Assembly: GCA_964582545.1 (NCBI GenBank)
Contig: CAZOSB010000039.1
Location: forward strand, 1 to 18,825
Direction: 5' to 3'
Origin: JAVVUJ01 sp964582545
GTDB lineage: Bacteria > Bacillota > Clostridia > Peptostreptococcales > Anaerovoracaceae
DNA length: 18,825 bases
This document shows positions 7,760 through 15,017 of the stretch, piece by piece. Under the pieces are notes generated by a model that saw nothing but the letters and a program-made list of their open reading frames with translations, did not search any database and was not told the DNA's origin. How positions within the stretch are numbered: the first letter of the stretch is position 1; every line of letters begins with the position of its first letter. The translations under genes were made by a program, and so were the position numbers.

Positions 7760-8395
7760 ATGAAAAAGAAAATCACAAAGAAAGAAGTTAATGAAATTTT
7801 AGATAAGTTGGAGGGTATGTATCCTGAAGCAGAATGTGCTTTAACCTATAAAAATGTATACCAACTATTGATTGCTGTGGCACTTTCCGCTCAGACCACA
7901 GATAAAAGCGTAAATCAGGTCACGCCAAATTTATTTGAACAATATCCTGACCCGGGGGCTCTGGCAGAGGCAGATTTGGAAGAATTGGAGAATGCCATTA
8001 AAAGAATCGGTATGTATAAGACCAAGTCAAAAAACATCAAAGCTTTGGCAAAGATGCTTGTGGAGGAATACGGGGGACAGGTTCCTGAGGATTATGAGGA
8101 GTTGATTAAGCTGCCGGGTGTTGGCAGAAAAACCGCAAATGTAGTGCTTTCCGTAGGTTTTGGTCATCAGAGAATCGCTGTGGATACCCACGTCTTCAGG
8201 GTTTCCAACCGCATAGGGTTAGTGGCGGAAAAGGATGTGTTAAAGACGGAGTTGGCGCTGATGAAGGCTGTACCGGAGCATCGATGGAGCAAGACACATC
8301 ACAGTCTCATATGGCATGGGCGCTTGTGCTGTGATGCCAGAAAACCGGCATGTGAATCCTGTGGCATCAATGATTATTGTAGGTATATTCAATAA
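7760..8395 (+). CDS. nth: Endonuclease III (bifunctional DNA glycosylase/AP lyase)
   Basis: Base-excision-repair enzyme that removes oxidised pyrimidines and cleaves at the abasic site. From the ATG it is 211 aa, the same length as E. coli Nth, with matching landmarks. The helix-hairpin-helix LPGVGRKTA contains catalytic Lys124, followed by VDTHVFRVSNR with catalytic Asp142. The C-terminal [4Fe-4S] ligands are Cys191, Cys198, Cys201 and Cys207 in the canonical C-x6-C-x2-C-x5-C arrangement. A TTG immediately precedes the ATG (7757) and is slightly better spaced from the purine-rich GGAGAGG at 7741-7747, so a one-residue-longer product is possible. The gene is convergent with malQ, with only 13 bp between the stop codons and no visible hairpin terminator. 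Confidence 0.97.
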   Translation: MKKKITKKEVNEILDKLEGMYPEAECALTYKNVYQLLIAVALSAQTTDKSVNQVTPNLFEQYPDPGALAEADLEELENAIKRIGMYKTKSKNIKALAKMLVEEYGGQVPEDYEELIKLPGVGRKTANVVLSVGFGHQRIAVDTHVFRVSNRIGLVAEKDVLKTELALMKAVPEHRWSKTHHSLIWHGRLCCDARKPACESCGINDYCRYIQ

Positions 8396-8408
8396 CAAAC
8401 AATAACCG

Positions 8409-9881
8409 CTATCTTCTTCCATAAATTTTTGAAAATCTTTTGATTTTTTGAGAAAGCTCCGGTGTTAGCGATTCCTTTGACAAACGCCACACCCAGTTGT
8501 TTCCTAAGGTAGAAGGTGCGTTGATTCTTGCCTCACTACCTAATTCCAGCCAGTCTGCCATAGGGATGATGGCTGTCTGAGCTACACTGGAAAACGCTGT
8601 TCTTATGAATTGCTCCGTTATTTGATCGTCGGAATCCACTCCCAGATATTCTTTAGCGAAAGCCACATTTTCTGAAGGAGCACTGGAAACCCAATGGGTG
8701 GTGGTGGTATTGTCATGAGTGCCTGTATAGATTACACAGTTCTTCTTGTGATTGTGGGGAAGGTAATCACTGCTTTCGCTGGAGTCAAAAGCAAATTGCA
8801 AAACCTTCATGCCAGGAAAACCGCTGTACTTCAGCAATCTTTTGACCTCCTTTGTCAGATAACCCAGATCCTCAGCGATGATGCAGATGTAGGGAAGACT
8901 TTTTTTCAGGGCGTCAATGACCAATTTGCCCGGACCCTCCCGCCAACGACCATTTCTAGCAGTCTGTTCCCCAGCAGGGATGGCATAATAGCCGGCAAAA
9001 CCTCTAAAATGATCGATCCGTACCAGATCGTAAAGCGTGGCAGCATATTTTACTCGCTGAATCCACCACTGAAAATCCGTATCTCTGTGGTAATCCCAGT
9101 CATAGAGGGGATTTCCCCACAGTTGACCATCCTCTGAAAATCCATCGGGTGGGCAACCAGCGACCTCGATCATGTGCTTGTTTTCATCTACCTGAAACAG
9201 TTTGCTGTTTGCCCATAGATCTGCTGAATCAGGGGATACGTAGATGGGAATATCCCCAATGATTTGAATGTTTCTTTCCTTTGCATACCGCTTCACGTTT
9301 TGCCATTGGGAGTAAAAAAGGAATTGAAGCGCTGACCAGAAGTGGATTTCTTCCCATAAAGATTGTCGCTTTTCTTCTAAAGTTTCTTTATCTCGGATTC
9401 GGAGTGGCTCAGGCCAATTTTGAAAAGCCACCATGTGATTTTCAGCCTTAATAGCCATAAATAAGGCATAATCTTCTAGCCAAAATGCGTTTTCTTTTTG
9501 AAAAGAAACAAATTCATTACTGAACTTATCTAAGGCATTTACTGCAATTCGTAAAAGATTAAATCTTTTTTCAAATAAATTCTCATAGTCCACTCTATTG
9601 GGGTCAGCCCTTAAGCCGGATTGGTCAATATCCTCATAGCTGAGTAGTCCGTCGGCAACCAGAATATCTAAATCGATATAATAGGGGTTACATGCAAAAG
9701 AGGAGAAGCTCTGGTAAGGGCTATCTCCATAACCTGTGGGACATAGGGGAAGAATTTGCCAATAGCGTTGTCCACTATCCTTTAAAAAATCAATGAAATG
9801 AAAAGCCTCCTGCCCCAAGGTCCCTATACCAAAGGGCGATGGCAGGCTGCTGATAGGGAGCAGAATCCCGCTACTTCTCAT
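8409..9881 (-). CDS. malQ: 4-alpha-glucanotransferase (amylomaltase, GH77)
   Basis: Transfers alpha-1,4-glucan segments between maltodextrins, in the cytoplasm, in maltodextrin or glycogen metabolism. The protein is 490 aa from ATG 9881, normal for bacterial amylomaltase. It begins with the conserved SGILLPISSLPSPFGIGTLG. It carries the GH77 signature PPDGFSEDGQLWGNPLYDW (about 244-262), the nucleophile Asp290 in VRIDHFRGF, the acid/base Glu337 in IIAEDLG and the third carboxylate Asp390 in GTHDNT. These correspond to Asp293, Glu340 and Asp395 of Thermus amylomaltase. An in-frame upstream ATG at 9938 would only add residues read out of frame from the SEC-C gene; a GGAGG five bases before 9881 decides the start. 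The gene overlaps the 3' end of the SEC-C gene by 11 bp, implying translational coupling. No glycogen or maltose-uptake genes are nearby. Confidence 0.97.
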   Translation of the reverse strand: MRSSGILLPISSLPSPFGIGTLGQEAFHFIDFLKDSGQRYWQILPLCPTGYGDSPYQSFSSFACNPYYIDLDILVADGLLSYEDIDQSGLRADPNRVDYENLFEKRFNLLRIAVNALDKFSNEFVSFQKENAFWLEDYALFMAIKAENHMVAFQNWPEPLRIRDKETLEEKRQSLWEEIHFWSALQFLFYSQWQNVKRYAKERNIQIIGDIPIYVSPDSADLWANSKLFQVDENKHMIEVAGCPPDGFSEDGQLWGNPLYDWDYHRDTDFQWWIQRVKYAATLYDLVRIDHFRGFAGYYAIPAGEQTARNGRWREGPGKLVIDALKKSLPYICIIAEDLGYLTKEVKRLLKYSGFPGMKVLQFAFDSSESSDYLPHNHKKNCVIYTGTHDNTTTTHWVSSAPSENVAFAKEYLGVDSDDQITEQFIRTAFSSVAQTAIIPMADWLELGSEARINAPSTLGNNWVWRLSKESLTPELSQKIKRFSKIYGRR

Positions 9882-10377
9882 TCCTTCCTCCGCAGCATTT
9901 TTTGTACTTTTTACCACTGCCGCACGGGCAAGCCTCATTTCTGCCAGGTTCTTTTTCCTTAACTACAATTTTAGATCTCTTGTGTTCCTTTATTATCTCA
10001 GCCATTTCTTCCTCTGATAAAATATTTTCCCATTGAGGGATGGAGTAGAGGTAATCAGCTTTTGCCTCCAGCATGTTAAAGAAAAGCTTTTTATAATCAA
10101 TATCTAAAGAAACCTTGGAGCTTTCATCAAATTTTTCAAATTCCTGCCCAACCTTTAGACTGGAATTGATTCCGTCTAAAAATCCCATAAAGATGGCGGG
10201 ATCCGCCTGATACTTTTCCGCCAGTTGCTGAAAAGTACCCTCAACCTTTTCCTCAGGGGAAGTTAAAATTTCTGTATAAATGTTTTTTTCGGTGGTGCTG
10301 TACTTTTCCCAAAACTCTTCAAAGGTTTTATCCGTTTGGTTGTTGATTAAATCTTGCCATTGTTCATATAAATTCAT
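9871..10377 (-). CDS. SEC-C zinc-motif protein of unknown function
   Basis: A 168-aa soluble, mostly helical acidic protein. The C-terminus bears a textbook SEC-C motif, EPGRNEACPCGSGKKYKKCC, with Cys150, Cys152, Cys161 and Cys162 in the C-x-C-x8-C-C pattern. This is the zinc-binding module found at the SecA C-terminus, where it contacts SecB and ribosomes. The N-terminal 140 residues match no family I can name and show no signal peptide or membrane segment. The protein is a stand-alone carrier of the motif, not a SecA fragment: no SecA sequence adjoins it. It lies 14 bp downstream of hom and overlaps malQ by 11 bp, so it is the middle gene of a likely operon. A purine-rich GGGGGAT precedes the ATG. 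Its biochemical role is unknown. Confidence 0.85.
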   Translation of the reverse strand: MNLYEQWQDLINNQTDKTFEEFWEKYSTTEKNIYTEILTSPEEKVEGTFQQLAEKYQADPAIFMGFLDGINSSLKVGQEFEKFDESSKVSLDIDYKKLFFNMLEAKADYLYSIPQWENILSEEEMAEIIKEHKRSKIVVKEKEPGRNEACPCGSGKKYKKCCGGRNEK

Positions 10378-10391
10378 TTTTCATCCCCCTG

Positions 10392-11681
10392 TTATACTAC
10401 TCTGATGATGCTGGTTACATTGGTTGCAAATCTGCTGACCACGATAGACACCAAAGCATCATCCAAACGATCTCGAGTGACCTCGTGGAGAATAAATACC
10501 ACGGGAACTTCTTCTCCGGTCTTTGCATCGGTAGCTAATTGCATAATAGAATCAATGCCTATGCCGTATTCCCCTAAAGTAGTGGTAATTTTACCTAACG
10601 TACCTGGAATATTTTTTGCAGTCAAACTGACATAGTATTTGTTTTGTCCCTCACCCATATAATCTAATTGTAAGCTTTCTCCATGAGAAAACGGATTGTC
10701 AAACGCTGCCTCTTTTTCCATGGATTTGACAATCTCTATCACATCACCTAATACGGCGCTGGCTGTTGGCAGGGGACCTGCACCTTTGCCATAAAACATT
10801 AAATCATCCACAGCATTCCCTTTTACAAATATAGCATTAAACTCATTGCTCACAGAAGCCAAAGGATGAGTTTGTGGCACAAACGCAGGCTGTACATGAC
10901 ATTCTAACTGATTTTCAACCTTTCTGGCAGTAGCAAGCAGTTTAATCTTGTATCCCAACTGAGTAGCTACTCCGATGTCTTCCTTAGAAATTTTTGTAAT
11001 TCCTTGGGTGGAAATCTGGTCAGGAGAAATGATGTTGCCAAAGACAAGGGCAATTAATATGGAAAGCTTGTTTGCTGCATCGATACCTTCTACGTCTGCA
11101 GTAGGATCGGCTTCTGCAAAACCCTTTTCCTGTGCAACCTTTAAGACTTCATCATAATCTAGACCGTATTCTGACATTTGTGTGAGAATGTAATTGGTGG
11201 TACCGTTTACAATACCTGAAATTTCTTCAAACTCATTGGCTAAAAGTGCAGTGGATAAGGCGTTTAAAATAGGAATTCCTCCCCCTACGCTTGCTTCGAA
11301 GCGGAACATGACCTTACTTTCCTCTGCAGACTGCATAAAGGCTTCATAATTTGCGGCAACAGCGGCTTTGTTTGCAGTGACCACATGTTTTCCATTTTTT
11401 AATGCCTGCAACATAAAGCCGGATGCAGGTTCAATCCCTCCCAGCAACTCTATCACTAAATCTATATCAGGGTCTGACAATAGTTCCTCCGGATCCTGGG
11501 TAAATAACTCCTTTGGTATTTCAATTCCTCTATCCCTGTCCACGTCTTTTTCCAATATTTTCGTAATGGAAATATCCACGTTAGTTTTAGACTTTATCAG
11601 TTCTTTGTTCATGGTCAGAGCTTTATAGGTACCTGTTCCTATATTGCCTAGTCCCAGTAGTCCGATTTTTACAGTTTTCAT
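10392..11681 (-). CDS. hom: Homoserine dehydrogenase, monofunctional with ACT domain
   Basis: Reduces aspartate semialdehyde to homoserine, the branch step to threonine and methionine. The protein is 429 aa. It has an N-terminal Rossmann fold with GLLGLGNIGTGTY (7-19), Lys105 in VTANKAA, the catalytic-domain signature FEASVGGGIPI (about 128-138), GIVNGTTNYIL (156-166) and the catalytic pair Asp201/Lys205 in EADPTADVEGIDAANK. A C-terminal ACT domain (about 349-425, starting YYVSLTAKNIPGTLGKI) is the usual site of threonine feedback inhibition. The start is ATG 11681, with AGGAGG five bases upstream; an in-frame ATG at 11750 lies before the Rossmann fold and lacks support. No aspartokinase, thrB or thrC is in the window. 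It leads the hom/SEC-C/malQ set. I saw no T-box or other riboswitch in the leader. Confidence 0.97.
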   Translation of the reverse strand: MKTVKIGLLGLGNIGTGTYKALTMNKELIKSKTNVDISITKILEKDVDRDRGIEIPKELFTQDPEELLSDPDIDLVIELLGGIEPASGFMLQALKNGKHVVTANKAAVAANYEAFMQSAEESKVMFRFEASVGGGIPILNALSTALLANEFEEISGIVNGTTNYILTQMSEYGLDYDEVLKVAQEKGFAEADPTADVEGIDAANKLSILIALVFGNIISPDQISTQGITKISKEDIGVATQLGYKIKLLATARKVENQLECHVQPAFVPQTHPLASVSNEFNAIFVKGNAVDDLMFYGKGAGPLPTASAVLGDVIEIVKSMEKEAAFDNPFSHGESLQLDYMGEGQNKYYVSLTAKNIPGTLGKITTTLGEYGIGIDSIMQLATDAKTGEEVPVVFILHEVTRDRLDDALVSIVVSRFATNVTSIIRVV

Positions 11682-11761
11682 TGTTTCCTCCTGAATTTTT
11701 CTTTGGTTAATATATAAGCCAAACGTTATTTCAACTCTCGGTTTTTTCACATGGCGTATAT

Positions 11762-11767
11762 ATTATA
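11762..11767 (-). promoter_or_regulatory. Candidate -10 box for the hom operon
   Basis: TATAAT on the minus strand lies about 80 bp before the hom start codon, in a very AT-rich spacer shared with the divergent trmL gene. The hexamer 17 bp upstream (TTTAAT at 11785-11790) matches the -35 consensus poorly. The base composition makes chance matches likely, so this is only a candidate. Confidence 0.35.
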
Positions 11768-11881
11768 TAACAAATGAATAATAAATTAAATTAAAAATAA
11801 AAAAATGCTTTAAAAAATCTGAAATTAATATTATTATATAAACAAAATATTAAAATGATCAATTATTTATGGAGGAATAGA

Positions 11882-12358
11882 ATGTTACATATTGTTCTTG
11901 TAGAACCTGAGATACCGCCTAATACGGGAAATATTGCCAGAACCTGTGCAGCCACAGGGGTAATGCTACATTTGGTGGAACCCTTAGGTTTTAAAATAGA
12001 TGACAAAACTTTAAAGCGTGCAGGATTGGATTATTGGCCCTTTGTTAAATTAAAAGTCCACAAGAGCTTGGAAGAGTTTCTGGATCAATATGGAGAAAAA
12101 TCTGAGATGAAGTTGTATCCGGTTACCACCAAGGGGAAACATAAATATACAGACATGTTGTACAAGGATGGTGCCATGTTAATCTTCGGAAAGGAAACCA
12201 AAGGCTTACCAATCGAGTTTATTCAAAGGTATGAAGAGAATGCCATCCGAATTCCCATGTGTGGGGACTCTCGATTGAGATCTCTAAATCTTTCCAATGC
12301 GGTCAATATCGTATTATTTGAGGTCCTTCGGCAAATGGGTTTTCCCGATCTGGAATAG
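11882..12358 (+). CDS. trmL: tRNA (cytidine(34)-2'-O)-methyltransferase TrmL (SPOUT family)
   Basis: Methylates the 2'-OH of the wobble nucleotide in leucine tRNAs, using S-adenosylmethionine. At 158 aa it is the size of the minimal SPOUT enzyme. Motif 1, EPEIPPNTGNIARTCAATG, spans 8-26. Motif 2, FGKETKGLP (102-110), is the SAM-binding loop. Motif 3, IPMCGDSRLRSLNLSNAVNI (124-143), forms the trefoil knot. The start is ATG 11882, with GGAGG at 11871-11875 six bases upstream; an in-frame ATG at 11855 would add nine poorly conserved residues and places this site inside the coding region. Motif 3 reads CGDSRLRSLNLSN, two residues longer before RSLNLSN than the usual PDARSLNLSN form, a minor variation. 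It is divergent from hom and convergent with the GGDEF gene. Confidence 0.94.
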   Translation: MLHIVLVEPEIPPNTGNIARTCAATGVMLHLVEPLGFKIDDKTLKRAGLDYWPFVKLKVHKSLEEFLDQYGEKSEMKLYPVTTKGKHKYTDMLYKDGAMLIFGKETKGLPIEFIQRYEENAIRIPMCGDSRLRSLNLSNAVNIVLFEVLRQMGFPDLE

Positions 12359-12390
12359 ACAAGGGTACAAACCATAGTTTTGGGAAATAT

Positions 12391-12426
12391 CCATAAGGAG
12401 CGGACCAATGAGGTTACTCCTCATGG
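12391..12426. terminator. Weak stem-loop between convergent trmL and GGDEF genes
   Basis: CCATAAGGAG (12391-12400) can pair with CTCCTCATGG (12417-12426), giving nine pairs with one A-C mismatch and a 16-nt loop. A second, mutually exclusive stem, ATGAGG/CCTCAT (12408-12413 with 12419-12424), has a 5-nt loop. The position, just after the trmL stop and at the GGDEF stop, fits a shared bidirectional terminator. Neither strand shows a U-run after the stem, so intrinsic termination is doubtful. Confidence 0.3.
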
Positions 12427-14666
12427 AATTTATATCGATCCTTGCCTTCTCTTTTGGCAATATAGGAAGCGGCATCCGCTTTTCTATATAGTTCGTCATA
12501 ACTGGTTCCGTGAATGGGATACAAAGAGATTCCGATACTTGCTGAAACGGTGTGTTCCACAGTGCCGGATTTATAAGTTTTGCGTATGCTATTATTGAGA
12601 GCTGTCATCTTTTCCTTTAAAAACTCAATATCTGGGAAATCTTGCATAAATAAAACGAATTCATCTCCGCCAAAACGCCCCAATATGTCACTGGAGCGAA
12701 ACATTTTTTTAATTTTAGAGGAAATCTCTATAAGAACCTCGTCACCGTATAAATGACCAAAGCTATCGTTTATTTTCTTGAAATTATCAAGGTCTAAACA
12801 GATTACAGCATGTTCTGTGCCGTTGGAGGTGTTGCTCATGGCCTCCGTGATTAGTAACCTTACCGCATCCTTGTTGTACATTCGGGTTAATGCATCTATT
12901 TTGGATTTTTGCTGTAAAGTCTCTTCCCTTTTCACTTCTTCGTCAATGTCTTCAAAAAAACCGATGGTCTTGTAAATATTCCCATCATCATCTCTGACGG
13001 TTATTCCTGAGTAATTGCACCACCTATAATCGCCACTTTCTGTCTTTAAGCGCAATCGAATGGAATTAAAGGACTCTCCGAGTTTAACTGACTCCAGAAT
13101 TTTTCCATAAATATGGATATCCTCTGAATGTATCATATTGAAAGGAACCAAATCTTTGTAATCTTTTTTTTCTTCGAGATTTATCTTAAATAAATCTTCT
13201 ACGCTTTTATAAGAACGAACCTTTTTTATGGAATTGTCCCATTCCACAACAGCCATTTTGGAATGTACCGTCAATGCACGAAAGCATTTTTCATCTAAAA
13301 TTGCATTCTTTAGCATCTTATTGATTTCGTCCATCATGGATTTTTGTTCTCGTAAATCTCTCGAATATCCGGCTATAACATACTCCCCCTTGTAACTTAG
13401 GCGTACGAGGACAACCTCTGAGGGAATCGGTTCTCCGGTCAAACTTTGATGAACCCACTCGAATTTTGAATATCCTTCTTCCAGAGATTTTGACAAATAA
13501 CTTAAAGCTAACTCTTTCGAAAGGGCACCATTAGGTTGATGCTTTGGAGATAATTCGAAAAAATTAGTTGAAAGATCTGATGTGTTTTTTAAACCAAACA
13601 TTTTTAATATTTCTTCATTGCAGTCCATTATAGTAAAATCTTTTCTCCACAGAATGCTGCCGATAGGGGTGGCATTAAGCATAAGCTGTGTCCGTTGGTC
13701 TGCTTCCCGCACTTCAGCTTCAGCTTTTCTTAACTTGCTATAGTTAAAAAGATACACAGCAAATAAAATTGAAAATAACAATATGATACATGTGGTTAGC
13801 AAAATTGTGTTGTTCATAATTTCAGTAACCTGCTGGTTGATATAGTTGTAACCTGTAACTGAGACCACATACCAGTTACTGATTCCAAGGGGTTCATAAT
13901 GCATAAGTCGTCTTTGACCGTCAAGAATATATTCGGAATGACCCTTTTTGCCTTTCTGCATATTTTCTTTTACCATATCATAGGTGTCATATTTGGTTAC
14001 GGTTGCAGATTTAAAAAGTCTTAAAAGATTATTTTTTGCTGTAGAATTTTTAGAGTCTGTTCTAGTTATAACATCGCCGGAGATTGTGCAAACGTAGGCA
14101 TGTCCATTTCCTTGGAATGAGGATGCAAATACACCGTCCATCTTGTTTAATTCAAATAAACCGATCAGAACTGCACTTATTTCTCCAGAAGAATATACCG
14201 GCGTAGCAACAGCCACTAACAGACCTTCATCAAACGGAGGAGCAAATGGGTCAGAAATAAAGGTTTCCCCCAAAGCAGCCTTTTGAAAATACTTTTGATA
14301 GCCTACATCTACTTGACGACCATTGTTAGCAATGCCCAAACCATCTAGATTGGCTAAAGTTATGAAGCCAAAATCGGTATTTTGTTTAGCTGCATCGATA
14401 GCGCTGACACATTTAGATAAGTCATTAAAATCAGTATATCGATCTGTCAATTCTCTGGAAAGAATTTTTAAAGAATTGATCTCTCCTTCTAATTTAAATT
14501 GAAAACTTAACTTTTGTTGATTTAACACTTCCTGTAGTGATAAACAAGTTGACTCAGAAAAGTTGTCCTGAAGTACTTGATTATAAATAAACGCACCAAT
14601 ACAAATCACAGAAATAATTATTAGATATATTATAATAAATGAAGTCTGCTTTATGTTTGAAATCAT
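12414..14666 (-). CDS. Membrane-bound diguanylate cyclase: Cache, two PAS, GGDEF
   Basis: Predicted sensor enzyme making cyclic di-GMP from GTP (750 aa). TM1 spans about 8-28. An extracytoplasmic dCache-like sensor (about 35-280) includes YQKYFQKAALGETFISDP and a strand-rich VAVATPVYSSGEISAVLIGL. TM2 spans about 286-308. A short coil is followed by PAS1 (about 322-440) and PAS2 with its PAC segment (about 465-578, RLRLKTESGDYRWCNYSG). The GGDEF domain covers about 588-750. The active-site GGDEF is intact at 666-670, as is the nearby LDLDNFKKINDSFGH. RSSD at 657-660, five residues before GGDEF, is a canonical inhibitory I-site, so product feedback is expected. No EAL or HD-GYP domain is present, so this is a synthase only. 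AAGGA lies five bases before the ATG. The ligand is unknown. Confidence 0.95.
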   Translation of the reverse strand: MISNIKQTSFIIIYLIIISVICIGAFIYNQVLQDNFSESTCLSLQEVLNQQKLSFQFKLEGEINSLKILSRELTDRYTDFNDLSKCVSAIDAAKQNTDFGFITLANLDGLGIANNGRQVDVGYQKYFQKAALGETFISDPFAPPFDEGLLVAVATPVYSSGEISAVLIGLFELNKMDGVFASSFQGNGHAYVCTISGDVITRTDSKNSTAKNNLLRLFKSATVTKYDTYDMVKENMQKGKKGHSEYILDGQRRLMHYEPLGISNWYVVSVTGYNYINQQVTEIMNNTILLTTCIILLFSILFAVYLFNYSKLRKAEAEVREADQRTQLMLNATPIGSILWRKDFTIMDCNEEILKMFGLKNTSDLSTNFFELSPKHQPNGALSKELALSYLSKSLEEGYSKFEWVHQSLTGEPIPSEVVLVRLSYKGEYVIAGYSRDLREQKSMMDEINKMLKNAILDEKCFRALTVHSKMAVVEWDNSIKKVRSYKSVEDLFKINLEEKKDYKDLVPFNMIHSEDIHIYGKILESVKLGESFNSIRLRLKTESGDYRWCNYSGITVRDDDGNIYKTIGFFEDIDEEVKREETLQQKSKIDALTRMYNKDAVRLLITEAMSNTSNGTEHAVICLDLDNFKKINDSFGHLYGDEVLIEISSKIKKMFRSSDILGRFGGDEFVLFMQDFPDIEFLKEKMTALNNSIRKTYKSGTVEHTVSASIGISLYPIHGTSYDELYRKADAASYIAKREGKDRYKFHEE

Positions 14667-14724
14667 AAGATTCCTTTCTAGTTGATAAAGGCGATATTGA
14701 TTTAATTAAAATAATTTCAATTAA

Positions 14725-14733
14725 ATTATAACA
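14725..14733 (-). promoter_or_regulatory. Candidate extended -10 promoter of the GGDEF gene
   Basis: On the minus strand TGTTATAAT contains a perfect TATAAT (14725-14730) with TG one base upstream (14732-14733), an extended -10. No good -35 is visible at 17-18 bp, which extended -10 promoters can tolerate. The leader to the ATG at 14666 would be about 50 nt. Confidence 0.45.
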
Positions 14734-14862
14734 AAATATAATGAATACATCTATAGGTTTTTTAAAAAGTTAAGTTTTAAAGTCCTAATTCAAAAATAAA
14801 AAATTTTAGAAAAGTTGTGCTACAGGAAGATTCCATTTTAAATAAAAAAATTAATTTTTATG

Positions 14863-14891
14863 TTCAATCATATTACATTTTGTGATATACT
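14863..14891 (+). promoter_or_regulatory. Candidate extended -10 promoter of rpoN
   Basis: TGATATACT (14883-14891) is an extended -10 (TG, one base, TATACT). Seventeen bases upstream of TATACT is TTCAAT (14863-14868), a half-matching -35. A/T tracts lie further upstream. This is the best SigA-type candidate for rpoN and, by read-through, for the glycolytic genes. Confidence 0.5.
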
Positions 14892-15017
14892 ATTAATGCT
14901 GTTCTGGTATTGTCAAAGCAATTGAATGAATGGCATTTAAAACCTAATAAAAAATTAAATCCTAATCTTGAAAATATACTCTCATATACATTAGTTTTGA
15001 TTTAACGGAGTGAAACG

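Larger units (their letters stand above)
14667..15017. other. Divergent intergenic region between the GGDEF gene and rpoN
   Basis: 351 bp, very AT-rich, with no convincing gene on either strand. It holds one candidate promoter for each flanking gene (14725-14733 minus, 14863-14891 plus), a perfect but AT-only palindrome AAAAATTAATTTTT at 14846-14859 upstream of the rpoN promoter, and a partial sigma-54-like element at 14904-14920. The rpoN leader downstream of the predicted start is about 120 nt. I could not match it to a known riboswitch, and no c-di-GMP aptamer motif was seen. Confidence 0.6.

Noticed and set aside
9882..9938. N-terminal extension of MalQ by 19 residues from ATG 9938
   Set aside because: It only reads the SEC-C gene in another frame, is absent from the GH77 family, and ATG 9881 has its own GGAGG.
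11682..11750. N-terminal extension of homoserine dehydrogenase from ATG 11750
   Set aside because: The Rossmann fold begins right after ATG 11681, which has AGGAGG at proper spacing; the extension is unlike the family.
11855..11881. Upstream in-frame ATG of trmL
   Set aside because: Adds nine residues before the conserved start and would bury the clear GGAGG at 11871-11875 inside the coding region.
11682..11881. Possible T-box or amino-acid riboswitch upstream of hom
   Set aside because: No T-box consensus, specifier stem or terminator hairpin was found in the short AT-rich leader.
12380..12598. 72-codon plus-strand open frame overlapping the GGDEF 3' end
   Set aside because: Antisense to the conserved GGDEF domain, no ribosome binding site at the proper distance and no family features.
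14846..14859. AAAAATTAATTTTT palindrome as an operator
   Set aside because: Consists only of A/T runs in very AT-rich DNA, so a self-complementary stretch is expected by chance.
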